Below are positions 23,271 to 34,077 of a DNA stretch of 64,000 nucleotides, piece by piece. This DNA comes from Pardosa pseudoannulata (lineage: Eukaryota; Arthropoda; Arachnida; Araneae; Lycosidae): the NCBI GenBank assembly GCA_032207245.1, contig CM063500.1, positions 79,548,697 through 79,612,696 on the forward strand, written 5' to 3'. Position 1 is the stretch's first letter, and each line of letters begins with the position of its first letter. The notes under the pieces are model-generated. The model worked only from the letters and a program-made list of their open reading frames with translations. It searched no databases and was not told the DNA's origin. Both the position numbers and the translations under genes were made by a program.

Positions 23271-25100
23271 TTTAACAGGAATTTTGCTTACTTGGTATAA
23301 TTGTGTTCCTATTTAGATTGCTTAAAAGGGATTCTCCTGTACGTTTTTAAACTGCAGGGGAATACAGCTCTTCTCCGAAAACTGTAATTACTACTCTACC
23401 CAATGGGTAGAGTAGTAATTTTCAATATGCAATTTACTGGATTTGAAGGCTTGAATTCCACAGTTGGTATGGATGTTTGTAGTTGTTTGAAATTTTCTTT
23501 CAGCAGTAGACTTTTTTTAGTCTTGTTAAATCTTGTATTGCAGAAAAGTAGACCATAACACTCCAAACCAAACCAATGCAACTAGTGTTATAAATAATTT
23601 ATTTCTAGTCATGCATTTTATTGCATTTTTACATTCATAACCATTTTAACAGGAATTTTGTTTTTCCCGGCATAATCATGTTCCTATTTAGACTGCTTAA
23701 AAGGGAATCTCTTGTATGTTTATAAACCGCAAGGGAATACAGCTCTTCTCCGAAAACTGTAATTACTACTCTACCCAATGGGTAGAGTGGTAATTTTCAA
23801 TATGCAATTTACTGGAATTTGAATGCTTGAATCCCACAGTTGGTATGGATGTTTGCAGCTGTTTGGAATTTTCTTTCAACAGTAGGCTTTGTAGTCATGT
23901 TAAATCTTGTATAGTAGAAAAGTAGATCATAACACTTCAAACCAAACCAATACAACTAGTACTATAAATAATTTATTTCTAGTCATGCATTTTATTGCAT
24001 TTCTACATTCATTTCCTGTAACTATTGTTTTCCATTGCCAGCCCCCTTGAAAAGTGATAGATAGAGATTCTCTTGTACTGAAAAACTGCTGATTACATGT
24101 TAGATGCTTATTTAGAAAAAATAGGAACTCTGCTTTCAATTTTTATATTCATTTCCTGTTTTCATTGTTTTTTATTTCCATCCCCTTGAAAAATGATAGA
24201 TCGAGATTTCACTGTATTGTAAAACTACTGATTATACGTTTGATATTTATTTGGAAAAAAATAGGTGCTCTTTTTGGACTTTATATGATACGTTAATTTT
24301 TATTTTTCTTTTCTAAAGACACCAATGCAACTAGTGTTATAAATAATTTATTTCTAGTCATGCATTTTATTGCATTTCTACGTTCATTTTCTGTAGCGAT
24401 TGTTTTCCATTTCCAGCCCTTTCAAAAGTGATAGGTAGAGATTCTATTGTACTGAAAAACTGCTGATTACATGTTAGATGATTATTTAGAAAAAAAATAA
24501 GAATTTTGCTTTCAATTTGTATATTTTCATGTTTCCATTGTTTTCTATTTCCATCCCCTTGAAAAATGATAGATCAAGATTCCACTAAATTGAAAAACTA
24601 CTGATTATGTGTTAGATGTTTATTTGGAAAAAAATAGGTGCTCTGTTGGGCCTTTATATGATACGTTAATTTTTATTTTTATTTTCTAAAGACACCAATG
24701 CAACTAGTGTTATAAATAATTTATTTCTAGTCATGCATTTTATTGCATTTCTACGTTCATTTCCTGTAACTATTGTTTTCCATTTCCAGCCCTCTTGAAA
24801 AGTGATAGATAGAGATTCTATTGTGCTGAAAAACTGCTGATTACATGTTAGATGATTATTTGGAAAAAATAGGAACTCTGCTTTCAAATTCCATATTCTT
24901 TTCCTGTTTCCATCCCTTTGAAAAATGATAGATCGATATTTCATTGTATTGAAAAACTACTGATTATATGTTAGATGTTTGTTTGGAAAAAAAATAGGTG
25001 CTCTGTTTGGCCTTTATATGATACGTTTCTCTTTCTTTTCTAAAAAACATTTCGAACATCAGAGATATTTTGCCTTTGAGTGACATAGGTAAGAGGTTAC
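23270..25100. repeat. tandem array, about 375-bp period, with SINE-derived units
   Basis: The phrase 'caactagtgttataaataat' (or close variants) recurs at about 23576, 23953, 24326 and 24702, spacing 372-377. The first two units carry a SINE tail ('ctctacccaatgggtagagt' to 'ccaaaccaa') at 23394-23575 and 23770-23945. The later units instead carry two related sub-blocks of about 160 bp ('ttgaaaaatgatagatcgag' type). The ORFs predicted on the - strand recur with the unit and are not genes. Confidence 0.8.
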
Positions 25101-25186
25101 AATGTTCACTTTTGGATGATTATTTCGAAAAAATAGGAACTCTGTTTTTCAATTTTTATATTCATTTCTTTTTCCATTGTTTTCAT

Positions 25187-25303
25187 CCCACTATAGCATG
25201 GATGTTCGTAGCCGTTCAGAATTGGCTTTAAGCAGTAGGTCCCAGTCTCATAAACCCCAATGTTGTAAAAAGTAGACTGTAGCACCCCCAAACCGAAATC
25301 CAT
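25187..25303 (+). mobile_element. 5'-truncated SINE
   Basis: Only the body and tail: cccactatagcatggatgtt, 'cgtagccgttcagaattggc', then 'cacccccaaaccgaaa'. The tRNA-like head is absent. Confidence 0.75.
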
Positions 25304-25344
25304 TGTTTTCTATTTTCCTCCCCTTGAAAAATGATATAGATTGT

Positions 25345-25490
25345 ATTTTTATTGTATTTTTGTTTATTTTGTTTTTTTTTTCTTTATTTTTTTTTAATTT
25401 TTTTTTTTCTTTTTTTTTTAATATTTCATTTTTATATTTTTTTTTTTTTATTTTTTTTTTTTTTTTTAATTGTTTTTTTCATTTTTTATA
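25345..25490. repeat. T-rich low-complexity tract
   Basis: Almost pure T with occasional A or C over about 145 bases. The Phe-rich ORF over it is an artefact. Confidence 0.95.
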
Positions 25491-25499
25491 ATTTTGTTA

Positions 25500-26387
25500 A
25501 TTTTCAGTTTTTTTAGATTTTTTAAAAAAATAATCCCCAAAAATAACTACTAAAAATTTTTATTTTTTGCATTTGAGTTACTCAAGGATTTGTGACATAG
25601 TGATTACAACTCACGACTTGTGTCATTATAACTTGTGTGTGTATAAATTTTTTTAAAGAAAAAATTCATAATTAAAAAATAACTTGAAGTGTATACTAAC
25701 CATTTGTGATTTTTTATTTTTCTAACATTTTAAACTAAAACTAATTCGCATTATTATGAAGAGTTAACTTGATTTTTATGTATTCTAACCATTTGTGATT
25801 TTTACTAATATTACATTTTACTCATCTAATATATTTGAAGATGCTTATTTATATTTATAATATACTTTTTTACATATAATGTTTTATATGAAATGTTTAC
25901 TAATTTTATAATAATAGTTTTATATAATTTTTTACAAAATAGGAATTATAATGAAGGATTACAATTTTAGTTTTTAAAGTATTCTCAATATTCAATTCTG
26001 TGATATATGTATTTAAATTTTTATAATTATTTACCCATCTAATATTTTTATAACTCTTTGTATTACATATTTTTCAGTGTGTGGAATATGTTTATACTCT
26101 AAAAAATAGAATCTAACTTACTTTTGGAATAGAAAATTCAGTGATATACTTATTATACAGATTTTATGTATTTTGTAAAGTTACTTGTTATTACTGTACA
26201 ACATGATTTGCTATAAAATATAACGCTTTCTCTGTTTATGTATCTGAAGTAAAATTTCTATGTACCAAAGTTAAAGGTTTTAAGTAAAATATTCAATATA
26301 TTTAAAGAAACTTTATTAGATAAAAATCAATCATAGTTCATAATAAAAAGAATATTATACTCTGCTAAAGTAAGTGTTATATTATGT
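25500..26387. other. AT-rich intergenic DNA
   Basis: No open frame, RNA gene or clear repeat boundary seen. A faint recurrence of 'ctaaccatttgtgattttt' occurs at about 25700 and 25785. Confidence 0.6.
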
Positions 26388-26391
26388 TTAA

Positions 26392-26554
26392 CACATTGTA
26401 TGCAGGTACATTTCACAGCTGAATTGTACCGGGAGCAGGCATTTTGGGCATAAATTTAGTTATTCATTTAAATCTCAATAGATCAAAAATTGTTTAATTT
26501 TTTAACCAACTTTTTGCATTTTATATTGAAATATATAAACAAATATATATAAAT

Positions 26555-26592
<38 letters not shown>

Positions 26593-27076
26593 TTTTTTAC
26601 AAGAATAAATAAAAAGTTCGTTTTAAATCTAAATTGATTTCTTTAATCAACCTTCCCGTTCTGTGGTTCCATATCGACTGATGTAAAAACTAGTTTTTGT
26701 CTAAATATTTCCAGAAACTATGTAGTAGACAAGAACATTCGGCTTTGTTTTCCTGTATATACCATTATTTTTGTACCCACAAACAAACCATGTTGTTACA
26801 CTAACCCATACTAGTACGTGATCACTGAATGATGGCCGAATGGTTAGGGTGCTGGCCTTCGGAACTGGAGTTCGTGGGTTCGAGTCCCACTATGGAATGG
26901 GTGTTCGTAGTCGTTCGGAATTGGCTTTAAGCAGTAGGTCCCGCTCTCATTAGCCCTCTTGTTGCAAAAAGTAGACCGTAGCCCTCCAGAACCAAACCAA
27001 ACCAAACTAGTACGTGATCCGTGCTCAAGTATCAGTCGTTAGGAGACGTACTAGTACATGTCCTGCATACAATGTG
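26392..27076. mobile_element. piggyBac-like MITE, copy 2, split by a SINE
   Basis: Inverted ends cacattgtatgcaggtaca / tgtcctgcatacaatgtg, with TTAA on both sides (26388-26391 and 27077-27080). These are the expected boundaries of a piggyBac element. Removing the SINE at 26824-27005 gives about 490 bp, close to the 510-bp copy at 52395. A (TA)n tract at about 26558-26590 lies inside. Confidence 0.9.
26824..27005 (+). mobile_element. tRNA-derived SINE, copy 3, nested in the piggyBac MITE
   Basis: Full-length copy: head tgaatgatggccgaatggtt, B-box-like ggttcgagtcc, tail 'gaaccaaaccaaacca'. It is flanked by the perfect 14-bp duplication actagtacgtgatc (26810-26823 and 27006-27019). The other MITE copies supply the uninterrupted site. 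Confidence 0.95.
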
Positions 27077-27339
27077 TTAATAACATTCTAGAAATTTTCA
27101 ATGTGCAAATTTTTCTATGCACTGGCTACACAGATTTATGACAATACAAATTATAGTGACCTCCAATATACAAAGGTTCCACTGTGTATATGTGTAAATA
27201 TATGTATATTTGTGTGTATGTGTATATATAAAGGTGCTGTTCACCTTGGTTGAGGGCAAGACCCTGTTTACTGGAGAGATTTTTTTCTAAACCTATCGAA
27301 AGGAAGGGTTTTTTTTTAAATTAATCATGTCATTTTAAA

Positions 27340-28437
27340 TTAATGGTAAAATTTTTGCTACATATCTGTTACATGATTTCATTTTAAAAAATTTATAATG
27401 CAGGCGAGTTTAAAAAAATAGGTACTCGTTAGTACAGATATGTAGCAGTTATGTCATGCTAATGAGAATATATGTTCACAAAAATAAATTGTATTTTAGA
27501 TAAATATTTAATGTCTTGATTATTGATTATTTAAACAGGCTTGCAATTCCGTCACTTTTCTCACTTTTAGTCACTTTTTTCAGTAAACAGTCACTTTTTT
27601 CATGGTGTATCACAGCAAAAGTCTGTTCTTCAAAAAAGAAAATCTCAATTAATAATAAAATATTTTAATAAAAGACCAAAAATGTGATGCTCTAACCTTA
27701 TTTTTCTTATTAAAATGGTCTTATGGTTTCCAGAATTTAGTGATTTTAAAAAGTCGTAAAAAAGTTTGTGAAATCTACATTTGTACTGAAACGTACATTT
27801 AATACATTAAAGTAATTTAAGTCAAAGCACACATTTCTCTTTTTCTTCACAATTTTTGTTTAGATACTCTAATCTAGCTATGTACATATTTCAAAACATT
27901 GATATATGCAGAAAATTGTGATTATAAAATTAATGTATTGTATGTTTTCAAATCTAATTTATAGATTTTCTTGAATTAAAAGCAATGTTGTGTTAAACAA
28001 AATTTATAACTTTTTTTGTATTTGACGCTAAAATCATGTCTTGCATGAATAATTTGATTTAGAGAAAATAAATAGAAAAATCTTAATAATAGGATCTGTA
28101 ATTATGGGGAGAAAAAAAATCGCTGTTTAGTCACTTTTTGGTCACTTATTCTGTATTATTTGTCACTTTTCTCACCTTTTTGTGAAAGTACCTCAGCAGT
28201 TGCAAGCCTGTTTAAAATATGTTGACTTTTTAAATAAGCATTTTAAATAAAATGGTAAAATATTTTGCTACATATTTCTGTTAGATGATTTCATTTTAAA
28301 AAATTCATAATGCAGGTGAGTTTAAAAAATTAGGTACTCAATACAGATGTGTAGTAGTTATATTATGCTAATAAGCATATGTTTATCAAAAGAAAATTTT
28401 TTAGATAAACATTTAATGTTTTGTTTATTGATTCACA
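27340..28437. repeat. direct repeat pair (27340-27532 and 28245-28437) flanking a transposon
   Basis: Both arms read 'gatgatttcattttaaaaaa'-like, then 'ttcataatgcaggtgagttt', then 'gataaacatttaatgtttt', about 905 bp apart. An inverted-repeat element occupies the space between them. No coding potential. Confidence 0.7.
27536..28210. mobile_element. inverted-repeat DNA element, CAGGCTTGCAA ends
   Basis: Perfect 11-bp inverted ends caggcttgcaa / ttgcaagcctg. Subterminal 'tcacttttctcacttttagt' repeats occur at both ends in inverted/direct clusters. Flanked by tttaaa on both sides (27530-27535, 28211-28216). The CAGG ends suggest hAT, but an 8-bp duplication is not perfect. No transposase. Confidence 0.75.
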
Positions 28438-28439
28438 CA

Positions 28440-29570
28440 AGTTAGTGTGTAAAATTTTAAAATGTAGATGAAATCATAATTTACACAGCAAGTTTTTAAA
28501 AATTATACTTAAACTATAGATAGATTTCAATACAAAGTCATTTTGGGAAAAAAAAACTGGTTTCTCATTTATATTTTTTCTTATGTATAGTTTATAACTA
28601 CTGATTGCCGTCTCATATTTTCCCCCTCCTTAAATTATTTGGTTGAGTGTCTTTTTAGATTAAGTGTATCAGGAAATTAATTACCTTGCATGTTTTTAAT
28701 TCTGAAGTGATTTTGGGATTTTTCATGTGTTTCTTCAGTTTAGAGGTTTTATAGCTTTTCTTTGTTACACTACTGATATTTTTCTCCCCTGTATAAATGC
28801 CATCTATTATCTAGATTAGTATAGTGTCACTTAAAAAAAATACAGTCATAGTATTTTACTAAGTCAGTATTTATTTTAAGAGTATATTATAAATCATTGT
28901 GATGTTAAAGAATCTCATTTTATTGTTTAATTTACTTTTTAATTGCCATGCTGTCAATTTCATTATGTTGATATTTAATGTCATAAATTGAAAATTTAAA
29001 AAAGTATTGATATTTTTAACTGTATTTGTCGTGTTTATATATGCTCACTGTATTACATCCCCCCCCTCAAATATTTGTGACATGGAGTTTTGTTTAATGA
29101 ATCTACATTTTTATCTCAAAATTCTTTAAAGTGATCTTGATTTTAGAATTTAGTTTTTTACTCTTTAGTAATTGTGTTATTGTATGTGCAATAAAATGCT
29201 ATTTTATTTATTTTCTTTAGTGTATTGAATTTTATTTACCTTATTGTTAATTGTACTAACTTCTGAAAAATAAAAGTTTATTGAATTTATGATTTGAACT
29301 CTTTGCTAGTCATTGTGCTGAAAAATCTAATTCACTAAGATAACTGAAAAGCAGAACTTTTTCCAAGATCCCACTACGTTGGATTTATCAGATAAACCAG
29401 GATGTTAGTTAAAACAGACAATTTTTTTTTAAATTAATAGTACAATCACTTAGATTGTTGATATTTAAAGCTGGGAAGAAACAATAATAGTTTAATAGCA
29501 AGGTTAGTTATTTTATACCACAGATAACATTTTTCAAGCTTTGAATTTTTTTTTAATTCATGAATAGAGG
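28440..29570. other. AT-rich intergenic DNA
   Basis: No gene-like open frame, no clear repeat. Several AATAAA strings occur by composition. Confidence 0.6.
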
Positions 29571-29611
29571 GCGCCACAAGTACATTATTATGCACAAGAA
29601 CTCAATCTTGC

Positions 29612-29657
29612 ATTTCCAACAAAAAAGTTGAAATATTTCAACTTTTTTGTTGGAAAT
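29612..29657. repeat. perfect 46-bp palindrome
   Basis: The left arm atttccaacaaaaaagttg continues with aaat and is followed immediately by its exact reverse complement, ending gttggaaat. There is no spacer. It is not at the edge of any element I recognised. Confidence 0.95.
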
Positions 29658-30089
29658 ACAATAGTAATGAAATTTTTGGCTAATGCTCTTTAATCTGGCA
29701 AACCAATATTTTCCTTATACTTTTTTTTTAATGATTTAAATAGTGCTTCAAAAAATGATAAATTTTAATATTTGTAAGGGAAAATGTGAGCATTTTGCGA
29801 GAGTTTAAATGAGAAATCCATTTATGCATTTTATATAATTTCTCATGTAAATATTTAAGAAAATAGGTTAATGAAACTTAATTATAATTTTAAACCTTTA
29901 ATTTGCAATATTTAGGTAAAAAATTAAGGCTGTATCAATCTAAACCAGATTTAAGAAATTCACAAAGGGTGGTTTGTGGGAAATTTAATGTTTTGTTGTA
30001 CTACTGATAGCAGAGATTCCCTTTAGTCTGAATTACTTTTTTTTAAAGTTTTAATCTAACAGACAACCATAAGTCATCTTTCAAATCAG

Positions 30090-30550
30090 AATTCCAAGGA
30101 ACCGTGTTAATGCCATTGACAACCTTTGTTACATCTGTGGTAAAAAGACTGAGCCCAAAATCAAACCCTCATCCCAGTTGTAAAGACAGATTAACTTTAG
30201 TGTTAAGATTAAGTCATCAGGCCAAACCGTGGTTGCAACTTTTTTGTTGCCACTCTTGCAAAGGGAGATCGCGAGAATGGCTGAGCGCTAAAGAAAAGTT
30301 TTGCTGTCTCCATGGCTTGATCCCTAGCCAGCAAACCAAACTAATTGTTATACTTTAAGCAAAGACAACTTAAACTACTCAGCGCGCTATAGCCAAACTA
30401 GGCCATGGCCTAAAAAGCTCCCAATTTCGGTTTTTGAGACTAAAGGACCCTGGATTGGGAAGCATATGCCCCAGTTAGATGGTCAAACTTACGCGGAACC
30501 CCTAGTGTTTAGTTCCCTAGCATGCTTTGTCCTCAGTTTGTCTACCATTT
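30090..30550 (+). pseudogene. coding-like relic with CxxC motifs
   Basis: Composition here is closer to 45% G+C than the surrounding DNA. The + strand reads RVNAIDNLCYICGK in one frame and CCHSCKGRSREWLSAKEKF in another, then ARYSQTRPWPKKLPISVFET farther on. The 'LCYICG ... CC.SC...L..WL' spacing resembles a zinc-binding N-terminal domain found in repetitive arthropod proteins, but this identification is from memory and the frames are broken. An 84-codon ORF (30104-30358) covers only part of it. Confidence 0.35.
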
Positions 30551-30567
30551 GAAGGGATGAAAGGCTG

Positions 30568-30768
30568 TCAACTTTGTCCAGGCCGAGAATAGAATCCCGA
30601 ACCCATGTCTTGGAAGCGTGAATCTACACCAACGCCATTGAGCTTCTTTGAAGCAAGGTTAGCCAACATAAAACCCGGTAAAGTATCCCTGCGTTTCATC
30701 ATCCATTCGGCCCATTCCTCGAAACTCAGTGAAAAGTCACTGTGCTGATCTACGAATTCCTCAACCAC
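30568..30768 (-). CDS. possible exon or short coding remnant, unrecognised
   Basis: A 66-codon open stretch on the - strand (EEFVDQHSDFSLSFEEWAEW ... MMKRRDTLPGFMLANLASKK), preceded by the acceptor-like ttttctcttaag. Residue composition is protein-like rather than repeat-like. There is no ATG at its start, so it would have to be an internal or last exon. Its orientation matches the acidic ORF upstream at 31399-32544. Function unknown. Confidence 0.3.
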   Translation of the reverse strand: MVEEFVDQHSDFSLSFEEWAEWMMKRRDTLPGFMLANLASKKLNGVGVDSRFQDMGSGFYSRPGQS

Positions 30769-31398
30769 TTAAGAGAAAAAATTATGCTAAAGGAGATGAC
30801 CTAACTTGTGAAATAATTATATTTGAGATTTTACATGATTAAGATACCAAATGGCAATAAACATCCGTGCCTAATGAGAGATCAGAAATGTAGCGCTCTA
30901 CCTTTACAGTTCAACTATCGACCAATAAATTACTTTTGCGAAAAGACGAAATTACTTCCGTAGTTTTAAAAGTTGTCAGTTATTACATGTTTATTAAACC
31001 CCATTATTACTACTTTCGGTTCCTGTTTCTGGAAAGGAAAAGAATTCTCGCAATGGGGAGTTCAATAAGATCATCCCGCTGCTTGGCTAATATAGCAAGT
31101 CCTGTATAAGAGTGATGCAAAAGGAATCTTAACAATAACCTACGTAGAATTTAAAATGAAATGTCTGATGCCTGTAAGTCACCGCGCGTCTCGTATCTAA
31201 GATTATTTTAACATGTCATTGAAATCATAAAATATCCCCACTTCGGTATATTCTACATGAGGTGCGTATTAGAAGTTCATAGTTAATAAGTCTAGTTTAA
31301 AAAGGTAATTAAAATTTATTGAATAAAATTAAAATCCACACCATGAATACAATGTATAAAACTGACCACAAGTGATTAGCTCTAAACAAATACCCAAT

Positions 31399-32544
31399 TT
31401 ATAGCTGATGACTGGACTCTTCAGCTGGTGAATCGTTGGGACTGTCTCTGAGATCTTCCACCATCCTTCCCTCTGCCGCTTCGTTATCCCTTCGAAGAAC
31501 ATTTCTGTTCTCTTCCTGAGGATCCTGGTCAAGCTCCTCCGGTGGGGAATCATCTGAAGATGATTCCGGAAATAACTGATGCGCTCGTATAGCCAACGTA
31601 TACCTCCCCGTCACAATAGGACCAAGTCGCATTCCGTCATCATCATCGTCCATATTTGCATTTGCTACATCCCTCGCGTAAGGTTCGTTCGGAACTCGTT
31701 CTGCATCGATTCCGACTGCAGCGGCTTCTAATCTGGCTTCTCCACCCGCTTCTACCGCATTTTGCTGGACCCTTGCAGATTCAAAAACATGATCAACAAG
31801 TGCTTTGGCTATTTTGCCTTTATCCAATTTTTCACCTAGAGGGTCATCGTCTTTTTCATCAGGCGTTCTCATAGCTGTTTTTATCGTAACGTCAACACCA
31901 TCAATTGTTCCGACTCTAAGAGTAGTGCCTTTAAAATTTTCCCCCTCTTGTCTCCTCCTTTCAAAGAACTGGTTCATCTGTAAATTTAAATATTCTTCAC
32001 GCGACTCTTGAATAGACATAGCCTCTTTGATTTCATCCAGGAACGCATAAGCTTCATTAATATGCTCTCTCAAGCGTTCGAAAAACACCCAGTTGCCTGG
32101 ATTTCTGCGAGCCTGTTGCTTCAAATCCCTAATAGTTTCGAGTAACTCGTCTTTGATACTCTGAAATTGGTTAAGTTGATTCCTAGTGTTAGCTAGGAAA
32201 GCTTTCTGTACATCCTCCATGCCAAGAACAACTTTCGGAATGGCACCACCTGCGGCGGAAGCTTCTTGGCTACATCCGATAGCTCCAGCTAATTCCTCCT
32301 GACCAATAGCATAGGGAGGAAACCCCTCTTGGTTAATTACGAAACCACTGGTTTGCAATCCCTCCTGGGATATCCCGGTAGCACCTAGCATTTCATGTTG
32401 GTTACCACCAACAGCGCCAGTTGGCGACGACTCCTGGCTATTACTGGCCTGTGCATTTGATTCAAGAGCGCTAGTGTCGGCAGCTTTAGTCGAGGTTTCA
32501 TCACCCTCGGTCATATGATCAGAACTTTTCTTGTCTTCAGACAT
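31399..32544 (-). CDS. acidic, disordered protein of 381 residues, unrecognised
   Basis: Continuous ORF, 381 codons, in DNA much richer in G+C than its surroundings. Residues 1-105 are Ser/Gly/Gln/Glu-rich with loosely periodic SQE/NQE/GQE motifs every 10-13 residues. Residues about 110-205 are helix-prone and charged (FLANTRNQLNQFQSIKDELL, FFERLREHINEAYAFLDEI), likely a coiled coil. The C-terminal 120 residues are strongly acidic (DDDDD, SSSDDSPPEELDQDPQEE). No signal peptide or membrane segment. A strong splice acceptor (tctgtattttag|gtaatctggcctaATG) lies 16 bases upstream of the ATG, implying an upstream noncoding exon. AATAAA on the - strand at 31320-31315 lies about 80 bases after the stop. 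No family recognised; a gene or a domesticated transposon product are both possible. Confidence 0.65.
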   Translation of the reverse strand: MSEDKKSSDHMTEGDETSTKAADTSALESNAQASNSQESSPTGAVGGNQHEMLGATGISQEGLQTSGFVINQEGFPPYAIGQEELAGAIGCSQEASAAGGAIPKVVLGMEDVQKAFLANTRNQLNQFQSIKDELLETIRDLKQQARRNPGNWVFFERLREHINEAYAFLDEIKEAMSIQESREEYLNLQMNQFFERRRQEGENFKGTTLRVGTIDGVDVTIKTAMRTPDEKDDDPLGEKLDKGKIAKALVDHVFESARVQQNAVEAGGEARLEAAAVGIDAERVPNEPYARDVANANMDDDDDGMRLGPIVTGRYTLAIRAHQLFPESSSDDSPPEELDQDPQEENRNVLRRDNEAAEGRMVEDLRDSPNDSPAEESSHQL

Positions 32545-32569
32545 TAGGCCAGATTACCTAAAATACAGA

Positions 32570-33130
32570 CATTTCTTATCAGATTTGAGTTTAAATACTC
32601 AAGGTTCTAAATTTATTCAAACTTAGAAATACTTTGAAAATTTTTGTAAGAAAGGAAAATTATTTAAAGTTCCTTACATAAGCATGTTTAGGGTTTAAAA
32701 ATACAGTGACACCTCTCTAAAGAAACCACTCGTTGAACCTTAAGACATTTTGGAGAGGTCGTCTTTTACTAGAGGTAGTTAGAAACAGTTTCAGGGGAAT
32801 ACACTTGGGGAGAAAAAAGTAAATAAATTTTAAGAAAATTAATAGAATCTAACTTCGATTTTCTCAAAATCATTTTCATTGATTTAGTTAAAGGAAAGAG
32901 CAAAGTAATTGTTTCCCCCCCCCCAACGAAGTATGTTACTCATTCCTCTGGTGTAGGGAAGTTATCACCAGGTTCAAAAGACCCCCTTCGCAGTATGCGA
33001 CTAGTCCATGACTAAGAGCTTCATTTGAGGAATCACGAGGGTTGAAGATCGACTGAACCTCAAGAAGTGGTGCCTCGTAATTTAAAAGCAGAGACCAAGT
33101 AGATGACTAACTTTCCCAGTTTTGGCCTAC
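32570..33130 (-). other. candidate intron / 5' region of the 381-residue ORF
   Basis: Noncoding, moderately AT-rich. It would be intronic if the acceptor at about 32561 is used. 'acataagcatgtttagg' at about 32677 has an inverse counterpart near 55326 (acatgcttacataagg) downstream of the other acidic ORF. Confidence 0.3.
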
Positions 33131-33132
33131 CA

Positions 33133-33348
33133 CTACCAGAAGTATCGTTTGGGAACTGGGAAACATTGGGATCCCGAATCTATTTTACGTTCCCCAGACG
33201 CTATTAATGAACACGATTGATCTATCGCCAGCTCGAGCTCCGATCCCGTCACCCTGCAGTAACGAGCCAAGAAGCTGCCTATATCATCTGAGCTACCACA
33301 ACTTTGTGAAATGTGGGTATTGTTTGCTTGGACAATACGAATGTCCAT
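33133..33348 (-). other. short ORF of 71 codons upstream of the acidic gene
   Basis: Starts ATG in a purine-rich context (ttagcATGgac) and reads MDIRIVQANNTHISQSCGSS ... ending with TAG at 33133. G+C is higher than background. A donor-like tctg|gtagtg overlaps its end, but splicing to the acceptor at about 32561 would give an immediate stop (TGG TAA), so it is not an in-frame first exon of the 381-residue protein. It could be an upstream ORF, a separate small gene or chance. Confidence 0.25.
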
Positions 33349-34077
33349 GCTAATTTTTCTTCCTTTTAATAACTTTACTTGCTTATGATTATTTTAAATA
33401 AATTTAAACTTAAAATAAATTTAACACAATCACACAAGCTACACTCGCATGAAATTGCTATGACATTTAAGTTGTACCACGAGATCAGCTCTAAATTGCG
33501 AGCTAATGCCTAAAACAAAGCTCAAGCAATGATGTTCGAAATGCAGTTTATGAACCAAAAGGAAGTTTTTAAAATATGTCAGTGGATTAAATATATTATG
33601 AACGATATTTTTATTGTGTCTGGTGATCGCCTTAGTGTTCCATTCAAGACTCTTCCATATTGTAAGAATCGGAGATTTCATACCAAAATGTCCAAATTCC
33701 TTCCTGGATGTAATTCTGACCTTCGACTGAAAGATTGAAAAGTTGTCCTTTAGTGAGACAGGAAACGTGGCCTTAATATCGAGCACATATTTAAACAATA
33801 TATATAGACCAGAAAAGAATGATCGTTGTAATATTTTTTCTAAATAGGAGGTGACCAGAGAGATTTAATTGCACCTACAATAAATTGGTTACTCCTAAAG
33901 TATGTTACTCAGTGATTACTATAGGTCAGAAGGCAAGTTTAAGGCAGGTTTAGGTGTAAAAAGCATTTCAGTGACCAAATACTTTGATATTTCTATCTCT
34001 AATCGCATAAAGCTTAAAGTATCTCAGCTTTCAGAATAATAGGGCATCTATTTAACAGTACCCCTATTACATTATAC

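Noticed and set aside
24666..24944. - strand ORF similar to the one at 23927-24139
   Set aside because: The similarity follows from the 375-bp tandem array; the frames are not maintained in all units.
26840..26905. Possible tRNA gene (box A and box B like motifs)
   Set aside because: It is the tRNA-like head of a SINE with target-site duplications; the cloverleaf is degenerate and the same head recurs in every SINE copy.
33439..33798. 119-codon - strand ORF and the overlapping 69-codon + strand ORF
   Set aside because: No recognisable motif, background-like composition and no good splice signals; it may be chance. Not listed as a gene.
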